DNA of 64,000 bases from Hirundichthys speculiger (Eukaryota > Chordata > Actinopteri > Beloniformes > Exocoetidae). The stretch's first letter is position 1. Each line of letters starts with the position of its first letter. Below, in pieces: positions 1-12,200 of this stretch. The notes below the pieces were generated by a model, which was not told the origin of the DNA, did no database searches, and saw only the letters and a program-made list of their open reading frames with translations. Position numbers and translations under genes: made by a program. The stretch lies in the NCBI GenBank assembly GCA_018398805.1, contig JAGFBZ010000849.1, positions 2,004,501 through 2,068,500 on the forward strand, given 5' to 3'.

Positions 1-3000
1 CTGTGAGTGACAGAAAGTGGAGGACATCACTGCTGGTTGACAGAGTAACTGAGAGGAAAACGTCAAAAAATGGAGAAACATACACACAAAAAAAGAAAAA
101 CAATACCCCCCCCTTCTTTGTCATCTCAGCATTGACGTTGTGGCTGAATACAGGTGCTTCTACTGGAGTCAGAAGTTCCTTCAAAATGTCAATGTTTAGC
201 ACTTGCTCTTAGTTTGCCATGTTTCTCAGTTTGGGGTTTCAGTGGATCTTGAAAGAGAAAGGAATTAATGAGTGTGACATTTTCATTAAATGAACTGACT
301 CATGGGGAACACATTTACAACAGGATGAAGATTGTAGGATGAGAGAAAAAAGAAGCAAATTGTCCAATAATTATATTTCTTTTTTTTTTTTTTTAATATA
401 TGTTATCATTTAGATTTAAAGACATACTTTGGTACTTATATACCAATATCTTCGGGTTTTTAGAGGGTGTAATTAAAGGATATTCATGTTGATTTTCAAA
501 TAGCTGGTGTATTGAGAGAAACTTTCAGGGTTCAGTTTTATAGTATAACTCGTCTCGCAACAGTTTGATGAAAGCTAATCAAAGTCAGAATGATACTACG
601 ACAGATGTACAGATATTTTTGAAATAAATGAAGGGATACATAAGGGCTTGATCTTTTAGTCAGTATTTTCTAATTCACTTTTTGAAGCTTTGAAAACTTG
701 GGAGGTGTGTTACGTTCTCCTCTTTTCAAAGCACTTAAAAGAAAATTGCCTCATCTCCAACAGCTTCAGATGCGTACAGATTGAGTGGCAGATGAACCTT
801 TTAATTATTTAGAGATGTTATTTGTAAGGCTAGATTTCAGAAAATGCTGTGCTTTTCAAGTGTCAGCGTTTGGAAAGTGAAATAAAGCCCCGTCTGTCTA
901 AAATAAATTAACAGTGTGACAATGATGTACCTCGGGCCATCGTCAGCTGGCTCCTCCCATCGTGTTTTACACACAGCGCTGGTGTTGCCGTGGGTGATTG
1001 ACTGACATTACTCAACAAGATGGTTTTCAGTTCATGTGCAACCAGTGCTAGTTTAACACTCCGTTGGATTTTTATAGCCCTGACCCTAACCCACAACACC
1101 CCATCACTGCGTGTCATTTTTGATGTTGCAGAGGCACAATGAAATGACAGAATAACCGCTAGCAGCCAGTCAGAGGCGGCCCGGCCCGCTGGGTTGCCAC
1201 CTTCTCGTTAAGATCAGAGCATCCAACCAAAAGAGCTTAACAGTCAAAACACATGAGTGACAGCATCTGATGCACACATGTCACTGTGGATGTCCTTAAC
1301 TGCATGCGACTTGGACAGATTGTACAAAGGGAGGAACATGTAATGAAAATGGCACGGCTAACAGATCGAGGAGAGATGGGGTTGGAGAGAAGAGCAGAAT
1401 GAGCTCTCTTTTCCTCAGCCCGTATTTCTACAGCCTCAAACGTACTATTTTTCTTTTTAAAGTGCAATATAAAGATCAAGACAAGATCGTTTTCTGCAAA
1501 TCGCGTTAACATATACAGAAAACAATTACCAGGAATGAATCTTTGCTGTTACAAGATTCTTTTTTCCCTTGAAGTAAACAGCAAATATGAGGATTATTTC
1601 ACGGTACCTGCAGATGTAAGAGGTGGTGCAAACAAGAAGTTTGTGGATCAGTGTTTGTACCACTTTTTCCTTAGATTTTAGCAGTCAAAGACATAATCAA
1701 TCTACTGCAGCTGTAGATGCACGACTAAAAAAGAAAAGTAAACTCATAGCAGCGACAGCCGTCCTCTTACTCCAGAGATCAATACGGCGTATTTAAAACA
1801 ACAGTATTTAAAAGAGGAGAAGCACTTAAATTACTTTCAAAGCTCTATCAAATTGAAAGAAGCTTTCTTTAGCTGTCTGTAAACCCATCAAACACCAAAG
1901 CAAGAGGATTTTTGTTTAATCAAAAATAGTTACTCTATCAATGGCTGTAGTCAGCTATCAATTTATGTTGCTGGATCTTTATTGGACGTGAATTTAAATG
2001 CACGAAAGGGTATAATGGCAATGGGCTAAAAGGATGATGGGTGCACCTGCAAATGAGAAAAAGCTAAATGGAGTGAAGGCAAATGGACGCAGTGATGATG
2101 TTTTTCGCTGGGGAAGGGGACATCATTACGTACCTTGTTAAGCCCTGCAAGCAATGCCGCGTGGCCGTAATTACCCATTTAAATACGTGTTCCTGCAGCG
2201 TTGTTTTTTTTTTTTTTTTTTTTTTATTCCTTAAATTAAACCCTGGCACAAATATGCCACACTTTTCCTTTCTTTAATGGAGATCCTTCAGTGCTCGAAT
2301 CCCAATGCAAAGGTGTGAAAATGCTGATTTTTCAAGGCATTCTGAAGCGGTCATGTCCAGCCTTTCTCATATTTTGCTGCGGTTTCACTGACCCGCCGTT
2401 GCATCGTCGCACAGCTGAGCTGGAGTTTCAAGGAAAGTGAACCACAGCGTCCAATGAGGGTAACTTTTGACAAGAAATAGCTTGAAGAAAATTTTGGTGG
2501 GGGGGGGGCACTATTTCTCATGAATGTAAATGCTGCTTCCTGTGGTTTAAATGCCTGTATTTACATTTATGTAGGATAGAAAAGGTCAGCTTACACATTC
2601 AAAAATACAAACCCTAACTCCTTGACCAGGAGGGAAATCTATTTACAGGGGAAGCTCACAGTACAAGTATCTCTGTTGCACTCGGTGTGCGCCAAGAGTC
2701 GTATACCCTCCTCTCTCCCTGTGGCTCAGGGATATTAAAACAGAAGCATTTGTATAATGTCTGCTGGCATACAGAGGAAGAAAATAGCGACACTTCTTTG
2801 CCCGTCTTTGCAGATAAGAGTAACAAAGGAACAGCCATCCTTTTCATGGAACTATTTTTTCTATTTCTTCTTTTGGATTTATTATGAAACAAATCCCTAA
2901 AAAAAATAAATAAATAAAAATGCTTTACAGAAAATAAAGTGAGAAAAAAGTAATTAGAATTCTCTTGTCGTCCAAATAATGTGTGCCCAAAACTAATTTC

Positions 3001-5144
3001 ATCCAAATGTGCAGAGAGAAAAGGTATTAATTAGAATTCATGGATATCAGGCTTGTAATTGTGTTTCTCTGTCCTGTCTTGGCCAAACTTGTTACCACAT
3101 TATTGTTAAAAGTGTTCCCAGGGATTTCTCCTGAGCACTTCTGCTATGCATCTCTGAGTGACAGGGGGATGGGGGGAGACGTAACAATACTCACTGCGAA
3201 CAGAAACTTTTCCAGGCACCCGGCTCTGACACCAGGGAAGAGTGACCTTTCCAAGTGTCCTGATTTTTTGCTTAAAACAAAAAGGAGCAGGAGGATGTTA
3301 GTTAGCATTTCCCCCATCAGATTAAATGTCAACTTCTGCATGCATAATGGTGGAGCGGAGAGGAGGAAGACTTAAAGTGAACCAATTTGCTGGTGGGAAG
3401 ATGGAGTCTGAGCAGATATATTCTCTACACTGCAGAGATTGTCACAGTATGTTCAGTAGTATGTTCTCTGTTATATTTGGATGTGTATGTTTGGGCTGCA
3501 CCTGCTTTGCAATAATTATAACATCGGGGTAAACTTAATCCAGCTGTAAAAAAAAAAAAGGAAAAAAGAATGATCTGTTTGCTACATGTCTACCTTTTTA
3601 AAGAACGTAAAGGGGACTGAGCAGACAAAAGGGAACAAACGCCATTGTGTTCCTCACACAAATGCTCCATTATACCTTTGTTTTGTTCACTCCTGTGGTA
3701 GACGAGTCTCCTGTTTCTCCTCTCCTTTCATTTCAGCAAATTCATACAGTGCTTTTGTTTCAAGACATAAACCTGGATTTGCATTAGGGAGGGCTGTTTG
3801 ATGAGCGCAGAGGCTGTTGGCAGGCCAGCCACTACAGCAGCAATATCAGGAGCCTCAGAGTCATGCAGCAGTATGGCTAGTGGAGCAGCAGGGTAGCATA
3901 ATTGTGCATTGTTCATCCACAGAACAGAAGCAAGCATGTAATGAGCTGTAGCATTTTCACCCAGCCAGCCTAATGGGCTATGACCGAGTGTAGACCCCTC
4001 ATAGCCCCCTCGTTCCCCGTGCCCTGTGTGGCTAGTGTCTCAGGCTTCTGCTTTTCTTTTCTTTCTTTCCCCCATTCTTCGCTGCCCGATCAGCAGCGAC
4101 CATTCCTTCACCCCTGTTATTCTCTTCCTTTATCTCTGCTCCCTTCCCCATTGTACCCCTGTCTGAGGAGATGGTGGGACCCCTAATGTGTTCACTGTGT
4201 GGCTCCTTTTCGCATTCATGATGTCTCTAAACCCCTAAGCGGCAAGTCTGATTCAGCCTGACATAAATCAGAATAGCTCATTGACGGAGCCCCGAATGCA
4301 GTGTGATTACATTTAAAAACCCAAAGAGTGAATACAAATAAAAGTTCAGGGGGGGAATTTGCTGATGTAAGTTGTGGGAGATTTGTTTTTAGAACTCAGC
4401 TCATTTTTCTATCAAAGGCTATTTTGCATTTTGATTATCTAGTTTTTGTGAAAGCAATTCAGGTGGGCCTGTTTCAGTCCGGTTTGTTTTCCTGGGATTA
4501 GGGTTTTTCACAAAGTGCTCAGGCATATTATTTACACTCTTATCTGGTTTCCAGGGGGGTGAGAAACCATTTCTTTTCTCCACTAATACCAGGTCAAGTT
4601 TGAAAGACAAAAATGTGCTCAGGAATAGATTATAAATACTGTGGATTTGGTTTGGATGGTAAAACTCTACAAGCGATGCGATTCCCTTGCAAGGTAGCTG
4701 ATAACAAGTTTACGTACATCTTTGTGCTCTCATATCGGATCAGGAAACAATATTGAGGTTTCAGTTGTCTGGCTGTAGGGCACAGAACGATATCAGTCCT
4801 TGCCTTTCATCTCATGTCTATATTTTGACATAGCAAAGCGCAGGCAGCCAAGTTAATGAATGAAAAGCCCTTGGCTTTTGTCAGTCTGGTCTGAGTGCAG
4901 TAGATTCCCCAGTAACCTCCTTAGTTCAAGCTTAGCCATCCCAGTACAGGTTTGTGGGAGCAAGTGAGTCAGGAAGGCAACATGTCTGAACTTGTTAAAG
5001 GGAAGATTGCTTATAATCTCTGAGCTTTAATAACACAGATTGACTTCTCCTTTGGGTAGCACAGCGAGGAGAGTCACCAAGGAGCTGAGTTCATAATGCT
5101 TTTATCTAGTTCAGGGACTGTTACATCAAAGCAGACTCTAATGC

Positions 5145-5169
5145 ATGTGCATGTATAGCACATGCACAT
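5145..5169. repeat. Short perfect inverted repeat (10-bp arms, 5-bp spacer)
   Basis: ATGTGCATGT is followed after ATAGC by ACATGCACAT, its exact reverse complement. The sequence can form a small hairpin. It sits in intron 1 with no recognised gene nearby, and hairpins of this size are common by chance in this composition. Confidence 0.5.
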
Positions 5170-7393
5170 TTCCATGCTGGCACACAACGGCACATAAACA
5201 CTACAAGCAGACATGAATACCCTCCACAAAGGAAACAGCTGTAAACTTTTATTTATTTATTTATTTTATTCATTTGCATTTTTTTTTTTACTTCTGTCAT
5301 GTGCATCTGCAAATTGGAAGTAGAGCTTGTAGAGAATTTGTTGAATTACCACTTTCATGTATTTTTTTCACCAGTCCTTGTTCTAACGGCTGCTGGCTGT
5401 AGCTTCACATTCGCCATACTGATATTAGTGGGTAATTGTTTATTTCTCTTATTAAATAAGCACAACTCTTTAAATGTCAGATATTTTTTCCCCCTATCTA
5501 ATAATCCAGCTGATCTTTCTGTTTTGTTTTTTTCTTCTTCTCAGTCTCAGACCAAACATCGTCCAGTCGAAATGTTAATGGATGGCTCCTCCTTTTTTTG
5601 TTGGTGTGCAATAGAAGAGCAGACAAAAAAAAAAAAAAAAGCATTAGTGTTGGGGGAGGTGAGGCAGGGGAGCAGTGTTCTGACTTTTCATTTGCTCGCT
5701 ACCCAGTAATGATTATTTTAGCCTCTAAGCCCCAGATTTGGCCTTGTTTTGCTGTGGGAAGCTGCATCAGCGGGGACAGAGCAGCCTTGCCCTGGCTGAG
5801 AAGGTTGCTTGCAGCTAAGCTGGTTGGCAACAGCAGTAGGTACACAAAAACGGGAGACAATTTGAGTGTTGTTACATGAGGTCAGTTAAAAAGTGAAATG
5901 GTAGAGAGTGTTGGAATATGTTTAAGGCGAGGATGGGTCAGATTTATGAAGAAACATTGTGCTGGATAAATGTGAGAATGTTGTAATGGCAGACCCTCAT
6001 CATTTGCCCCGTTTGTAGGGCTGGTAACAAGCCAGTCGTCAGTTTGCATGAGCAGCTACAGAAAGCTGACTTTTGGTTTAATTTGGAGGACTAGCTATAA
6101 TCCAGACTAAGTCCCTTAAAGCTGAAGCCCCCCCTCCCGCCACCGCCGTTGGATTACGGGAGTGTCTTTAAAAGGATAAGGACCTGCTTATCACTGCTTC
6201 CCTCAACACTTGTTTGGGACTTCACATGTGGGGGAGGACAGTCCATCGTCACCCAACGTGACCAGTGTGGCTGTGACTCAGAGATTAGACATCTGACAAC
6301 TGTAGATCAGTGATAATCACAGTTTACGCTTTTTAAACCCTCACACACATATGGATCCTTGCATATGCTTTCACCCTGTATTTCATCAGTACACTGAATC
6401 TGATGGAATAAAAATGTCTCAAGTAGATGTTCACGAGCACTGAGTGACTTTTGTACTTGTTTGTTTAACCTTCTTACCTACATGCGCTAACTGGTTGACA
6501 CAAAGGCTTCAGTTTTTGTGGCTGATTAAAAAAACCATGTGAATTTAAGGCCATTTGAATCTCGGAGCACATCTGAGCTTGTGTCGAGATGAAGTGATCA
6601 AAGCTATGATAAACGTACTCCTAACGTGTCTATATTTAAAGAGACGTTCCACATTTGCAATTTAAATAAGATAGTATTTGCTAAGACAGATTTTTCATCT
6701 CTTCAAAAAAGGATCTTCCCAGTTTGGCAGTAAAAATGATGTGGATGTACGTTCCACTAACAGTAATCACTAAAATATTTTTAGTGCAGGGTCACAATGT
6801 TGGCTTTTCATTTTGTTCTTGACTTTAGATTTTTTTTGGCTTTTTATGTTTTCATGGGCTTTCCAGATGGCCCAGCAGGAACACAAAGAAGTGCTTGCTC
6901 ATGAGTAGAAAAGTGCTGACCAAGAAAAAAAATGGCACATAACTCTCTTTAAAACTTGTAGTTTTTACACAAGGTTTTTGAAAATACCTAACCGTGAGCT
7001 ATCATCTAACTGGTACAATTTAGAGGAATAGATGGGCCACATTTTTGGACAGATCACCCCCAGTTTTTATCCTTTATGCAAAGCTAAACTAAATAAAGTA
7101 AACCTTCTACTAATCAGAACTTCATATTTAGATTTAATCTTGTTTCGCCATTTCTACCAAGATGGCCAAAAGCTTTTCAAAGAATATTGAACTATCCAAA
7201 TGTTGCCCTGGCTGAGAAAAAAAGTGAAGAGCATTTTTCTTGTTACCATGAATTTATTTATTTATTTGTTTTAAAAGCTTTATAGCTAGGACTATTTGAG
7301 TTTCAAATCTGTAACCCTTTTTATAAACATGGGAGACCACAGTCATAATGACAGTCACAGCTAATTTCTTAAGTATCATAATCCTCTGAACAC

Positions 7394-7701
7394 CCCAGGT
7401 AGCAGACACATTTGGGTCCAATCTGGGCTAGTTTTGGTACTCAGGGCTCAGTTACACCACTGGGAAGAGCTATGCTTTCCAGACGTGTCCAAAGGTTAAT
7501 GAACTGGGCCAAACTTGGGTTTTTGGCGTGTGTTTTATGAGCCAGATGTGACCCAAATTTCATAAGCTAGTATTGACATCAGATATGGCAAGTATTATGA
7601 GAAGCCAAAGGCTCATAGAAAATGAAGAATTAGGCCATGTCTGGTGATGATGTGGCTGAGATATTGGCCACGTTTGGCCCAAATATTCTTTGCTATCTGG
7701 G
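7394..7701. mobile_element. Candidate MITE-like repeat with imperfect terminal inverted repeats
   Basis: The left end begins CCCAGGTAGCAGACACATTT. The reverse complement of the right end begins CCCAGATAGCAAAGAATATT, and both continue into TTTGGG(T/C)CCAA-type sequence, so the ends are imperfect inverted repeats of about 28 bp. The interior repeats TGGCC/GGCCCAAA-type words, a pattern I associate with a dispersed fish repeat. It has no coding capacity, and no target-site duplication is evident, which leaves the exact ends uncertain. It lies in intron 1. Confidence 0.45.
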
Positions 7702-9100
7702 ATCCGCGCAAGACAATTCAGCCAGACTCCAAGACCACACAACTAACTTTTCTGGTAATTATTCTTACAGCGGTGGTTCCACAAACATGAGATTTCACTG
7801 AAAGTCATGAGATCAAACCAGACTTCAGAAAAAGAGTCGTTGGTATATTTTGCACGAAACACTGTGGGAGGCACACTTTAGTTCTCCACTATTCTAAGAT
7901 GGTCTTTTTCCATTTCAGTATTTTCTCATCTCACACTTGAGGATTTTTTGGATCTTGACAAGCTTTAAATCATGCCACACCCCCAGGATTGTTGTGGTGG
8001 GCAAATTGGGCTAAAAATCTGGGTTTAGAGATCCTGTAGAATATAGCCAGCCTAAAAAATACCATCAGATTTTTAGGATTTAGAGGAGCCCATGGGATGT
8101 GTTTTCACTTTTTGCCAGATTCAAGCTCAATTTTCCATCCTCTGAAACAGGCTGCTGGGAAGAGTGCTGTAAAGCCACATTAAAAAAGGAGCCATGCTTG
8201 TGTATCTCTGGTATCTTGATGAAAGCATGTCGCAGGTAAAAATGACAGAAAATGCTTATCCTACCAGTTCAGGTTTGTTTCCATCCCTCGACACCAAATT
8301 GCAGTTTGGTGTGGTGGGGGGGTCAGCAGAGGTGTTGCATTTCAGCAGGGAACAATCTACCTCACATAAGATTATGTGTTGTTTGAGATGCTATATTTGA
8401 TTCTGAGGTTGTTACTTATGTCATTGGGGTGTGATGTTGCTGACATCAGGGAGCAAAGTGAATTCCTGGTGGACTCAGGTTGTGAACCCTGAGCTTTCAG
8501 CTTAGGAGCAATCTGGGAGTTGCAGAGAGAGCCAGGCCACATGGGGAGAGCATAGAAATAGAAGCGCCTTGCAGTGAGTACTTGTTTATCTTCGTGTCAA
8601 CATTTTTGACTCAGCTCATTAACCTGTGTACCTGGGTGGATCAGAGCAACCCTGGTTTTGTGTCTCTTCCTCTCAACGTCTTTCACAATTACTAGCAATG
8701 ACTAAAGATATGAATAAACACATTAAACTCAAGCTAATGAACAGAAGCAACAGTGGGGAGATACGGCAGCTATCACACCTCAAAGGCAGTGAATCGATTT
8801 TAGCTGAAACCAGTTCACACATAAACCCTGTAGCACTTTCCTGAAATCTAATCATGGATCCATTTAAACTGCATTAGCTGGAAGTCTACTTGCCACTGAA
8901 ATGGATTCACATTTTCTTACATTTTTGAGGGCTTTGGTTTAAAAACAAGCCCAGTGCAAAAGGTAGAGTAACAAATATACATGTTCCACTTCTGAAAAGG
9001 AAAAGGCGTTGCCACGTTCATCCGAGCTCTCCCCCCCTCTCCTCCATTATCCATGCAGTCAGCATCCTCTCTAAATTGTTTTTGCATGACCTTTGCTACA

Positions 9101-9290
9101 GTAGCTCTAATTATTACCATCACACAGGCCCTGTAAGGCACACAGCTAATTATGCTGAATTTATCTGAAGGGGCAGTGGTGCCATTCTTCATAGGCGTGT
9201 CTTGGCTACCGTCAGCGCGGGTGATCTAAACCACGAATAAGGTTAATTCAGATAATACGGTAATTGTAATTAGAGTCACAATAATTACAA
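9101..9290. promoter_or_regulatory. Cluster of TAATTA homeodomain-type sites (candidate intronic enhancer)
   Basis: TAATTA occurs at 9108, 9147, 9267 and 9282, with TAATTG at 9261 and further TTAAT words, all within about 190 bp. TAATTA is the core site of many Antp-, Lhx- and Dlx-class homeodomains. The surrounding sequence is not a simple repeat. That it is conserved or active is inference only; delta-protocadherin introns and flanks commonly carry neural enhancers. Confidence 0.3.
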
Positions 9291-12200
9291 GCATAGTTTA
9301 ATAGCAATAAAGACAAGCCCATTAGTAATGAGTATCCAGATGGACTCGTTGCACGTATGCGCCTTATGTAATTGAGAAGAAGGGCATCGCCCAAAAACAG
9401 AGAGAGTGAGGGATGCGGTACAACATGCACAATGACATTATTAGCGAGCCGTGTTGTTGTTGTTTCCTTCCCATTGTTCAGAGTCGATGCTTGACAGTGG
9501 AAAGCAGAAAGATGTATTTTCAAAGGCATTGTGGGATTATCTGTTAATGTAGGTACCAAGACCTCTAGTCACTGCATCTCATAAAGAGTTTTTAACTAGA
9601 GGAAGCAATATTTTTCAAAGCTCCGACATGAATAAAGAGGGGCAGTTGGAGCCGTCTTTTGGCTGGCGGGCAACTCGTGTAATGAGCCTAAGAGGGTTCC
9701 AATTATTCCACTTGCGATCAAAACGGAGACGGAGATTACTTCACTTGCCTCTTTTTTCTTTGACATTTTACACAGTAACATCTTTTGATAGGGGCTGGGG
9801 GATAGAGGAATAAAACGATTGCCAGTGAGAGTCTGATAGTCTTGAACAGACTCCAGCAGTACAGTTCTTTCCGTCTCGCAGAGACAAGGCAATGTTTTCA
9901 AACACATTTCTTTCTTTTTCTTTTTTTTTTTTATTTTGGATGTGTTTGTAATAAAAGTCCTTCTTCTAGAGTATGATGCATTAGCTTCCTTACAGAGTAT
10001 GTCACCTGGACAAGACAGAGAGGAGCCTTTCATATGTCCGCAGGCTTTGACGACACCATATTTTCCACAGAGCTCTTGTAAATTGTGTAGAGGCATGTTG
10101 GGTACTCACTCAGTCACTGCAGTGATTTTTTTTTTTCCCTCTCCCTCTCGCTCTTTGACGGTGCGTATCATGTTGTGTGGAATACAAAAGGGAGTTGAAT
10201 TATTTGATTGCTTGCAAAATGTTTCCTCTGCCTTTTCCAGATCACAAGTAAAAGCATATTAGTTGCCTTGGGGTTAGTAAAAGGATTTCTGCACTGTAGG
10301 ACATCAAACTATATCAGTCTTGGAGACATAAATGATGAAACAACTAAAGACAAATAATATTATGTACCCCAGCACTGAGACAAAGAGAGCTCCGCCAATC
10401 TGCATCAGCACAGATAAACATCCAGCCCTGAGATATGTTCTCGGTAGATAACAGCTTAGTGTAAGCGTTTGCAACACACAGAAACACAGGCTGACAAGTA
10501 CACAGAGTAGAGCTCTGATAAGCACGAAAAATTACCACATGTTGTTTGTGGAGGCAGAACAAAAGGATTCAAGGTCTTCATTTCAAGAAATCAAGGCATG
10601 GAAAGGTGGATGCCTGGTCTAAAATGCATGTCAATTGAACGGATTTGACTTGATATTTTTGTTAAGATTAGGGGGAAACAAGATATCTGCTCATGCGCCT
10701 GTTTGTGTGGAAGTGAGTAATTGTGTGTGTGTGTGATAATATAGTGCACTGGCTTCCCCTGTGGATCCACTGTAGGGGTAGCAGGAAAAGCTCTGCCGTC
10801 TGTTGCTGTTTTCAGTGACCCCATATGTCCCCCGCAGTGAAAAACGATGTTGGCCCCCAAAGACAGCCCTAATACAAATTAAATTAAATGAAGTCAGCGC
10901 GGTTAATCCCTGCATGTTTCAGCTGCTGAAGCACCCCCACCTTCCCTTACGAATGAGTGCATCTGGACCCCTATCCACTGTCCCTGCTCTCAAGCTGCCA
11001 GACTCCCGGTCCCTGGCGGAGACAACAGCCTGCCGCCCTCAGACTTTCTGCCCCACTGCGGTGTGTGTGTGTGTGTGTGTGTGTATAAAAATGCACATTC
11101 TACTGTAAATTTGTGTTGCACTTTTCTCTTTCTGACTCACATAGAGTTTCTTTTCTTTTGCTTGTTTCTGCCTGTGTTTCTGCCTGTGCATCTCTTCAAA
11201 AAAGATGTATTTTTGTTTGCAACTCGCTTGTGCATGTCAACCTCTTTTCTTGTTTCTGCCTCTTTTTGTTGTGATTTTCCTTCCCTATATTTGCAGTTAA
11301 ATATAAGATACAGAGAATGCAAATGTTCACATCCCTCAGACTGTGTGCTGAAAAGCAGCAGTGTTGGTGTTGGTTGAAAGGGAGCAGCAGTGCGGGACCA
11401 GAATATACCGGACTGTTTTTTTTTTTTTTTTTTTTTTTGCATTAGCTCTGATGGCAGTCTGTCACATTCCTGTTAACAAGCTGGATGTACAGATGCAATG
11501 GTGATCTGCAAGCAGCTAATACTCTCCTGTCAATCCCAGCTCTGGCAGCTGCGTGGAATGACCATCCTAAATACGAGCGGCAGATGTGCTTCACATTGAA
11601 GCACCAGCAAACCGGATCAAAAAAGATAACCAGGCTTCCAAGGTTAGATCTTTAAAGGGAGTTGCCTTGTTGTGACATGAGCTAGAAGCTCTCCCACTCC
11701 CGGTTTAAGCGCTAGCTTTGATTTACGTGACAGAGTCTCAGCAGCTGCTGGGCACAGATATTGTTTTTAGGTTAGTAGAAGTTTGTATGCATGTGTGTGT
11801 GGCCACAGTTTGCACATTCGTGTGTGTGTTTTGCAGATCGGCGCACCTGCACACATGCCCTTTGAAAAGCTCCATCACCCCCCCCATCCAGCCAACGCGC
11901 AGTGTAAACACGGTTTGTTTGAGCGAGTGGCCTGGGGCTGTTGGATTAATGAGCGCTGATGAAGTTCCACTTGTATCCTAGGTGCTGCCTCCCTATTTGC
12001 TGGAGTGGCTGTGATGTGGTAGTGTGTCTGGAGGCGGTGACTCATTCCCTTTACCCAGTGTCAGATTAAGGCATGTCAATAAACAGACCCACTCAATCCA
12101 TCTCCGAGTGACTGCATCCGCTCACGGAGCCTCCTAGTCTGTAATGAGCTGCTGCAAATCTCCATCCAACTAAAATATCTGGAAAGATGCCTTGTCACAG

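Noticed and set aside
9596..10096. 166-codon minus-strand frame in intron 1
   Set aside because: It includes a lysine run from a T homopolymer, no recognisable domain and no splice context.
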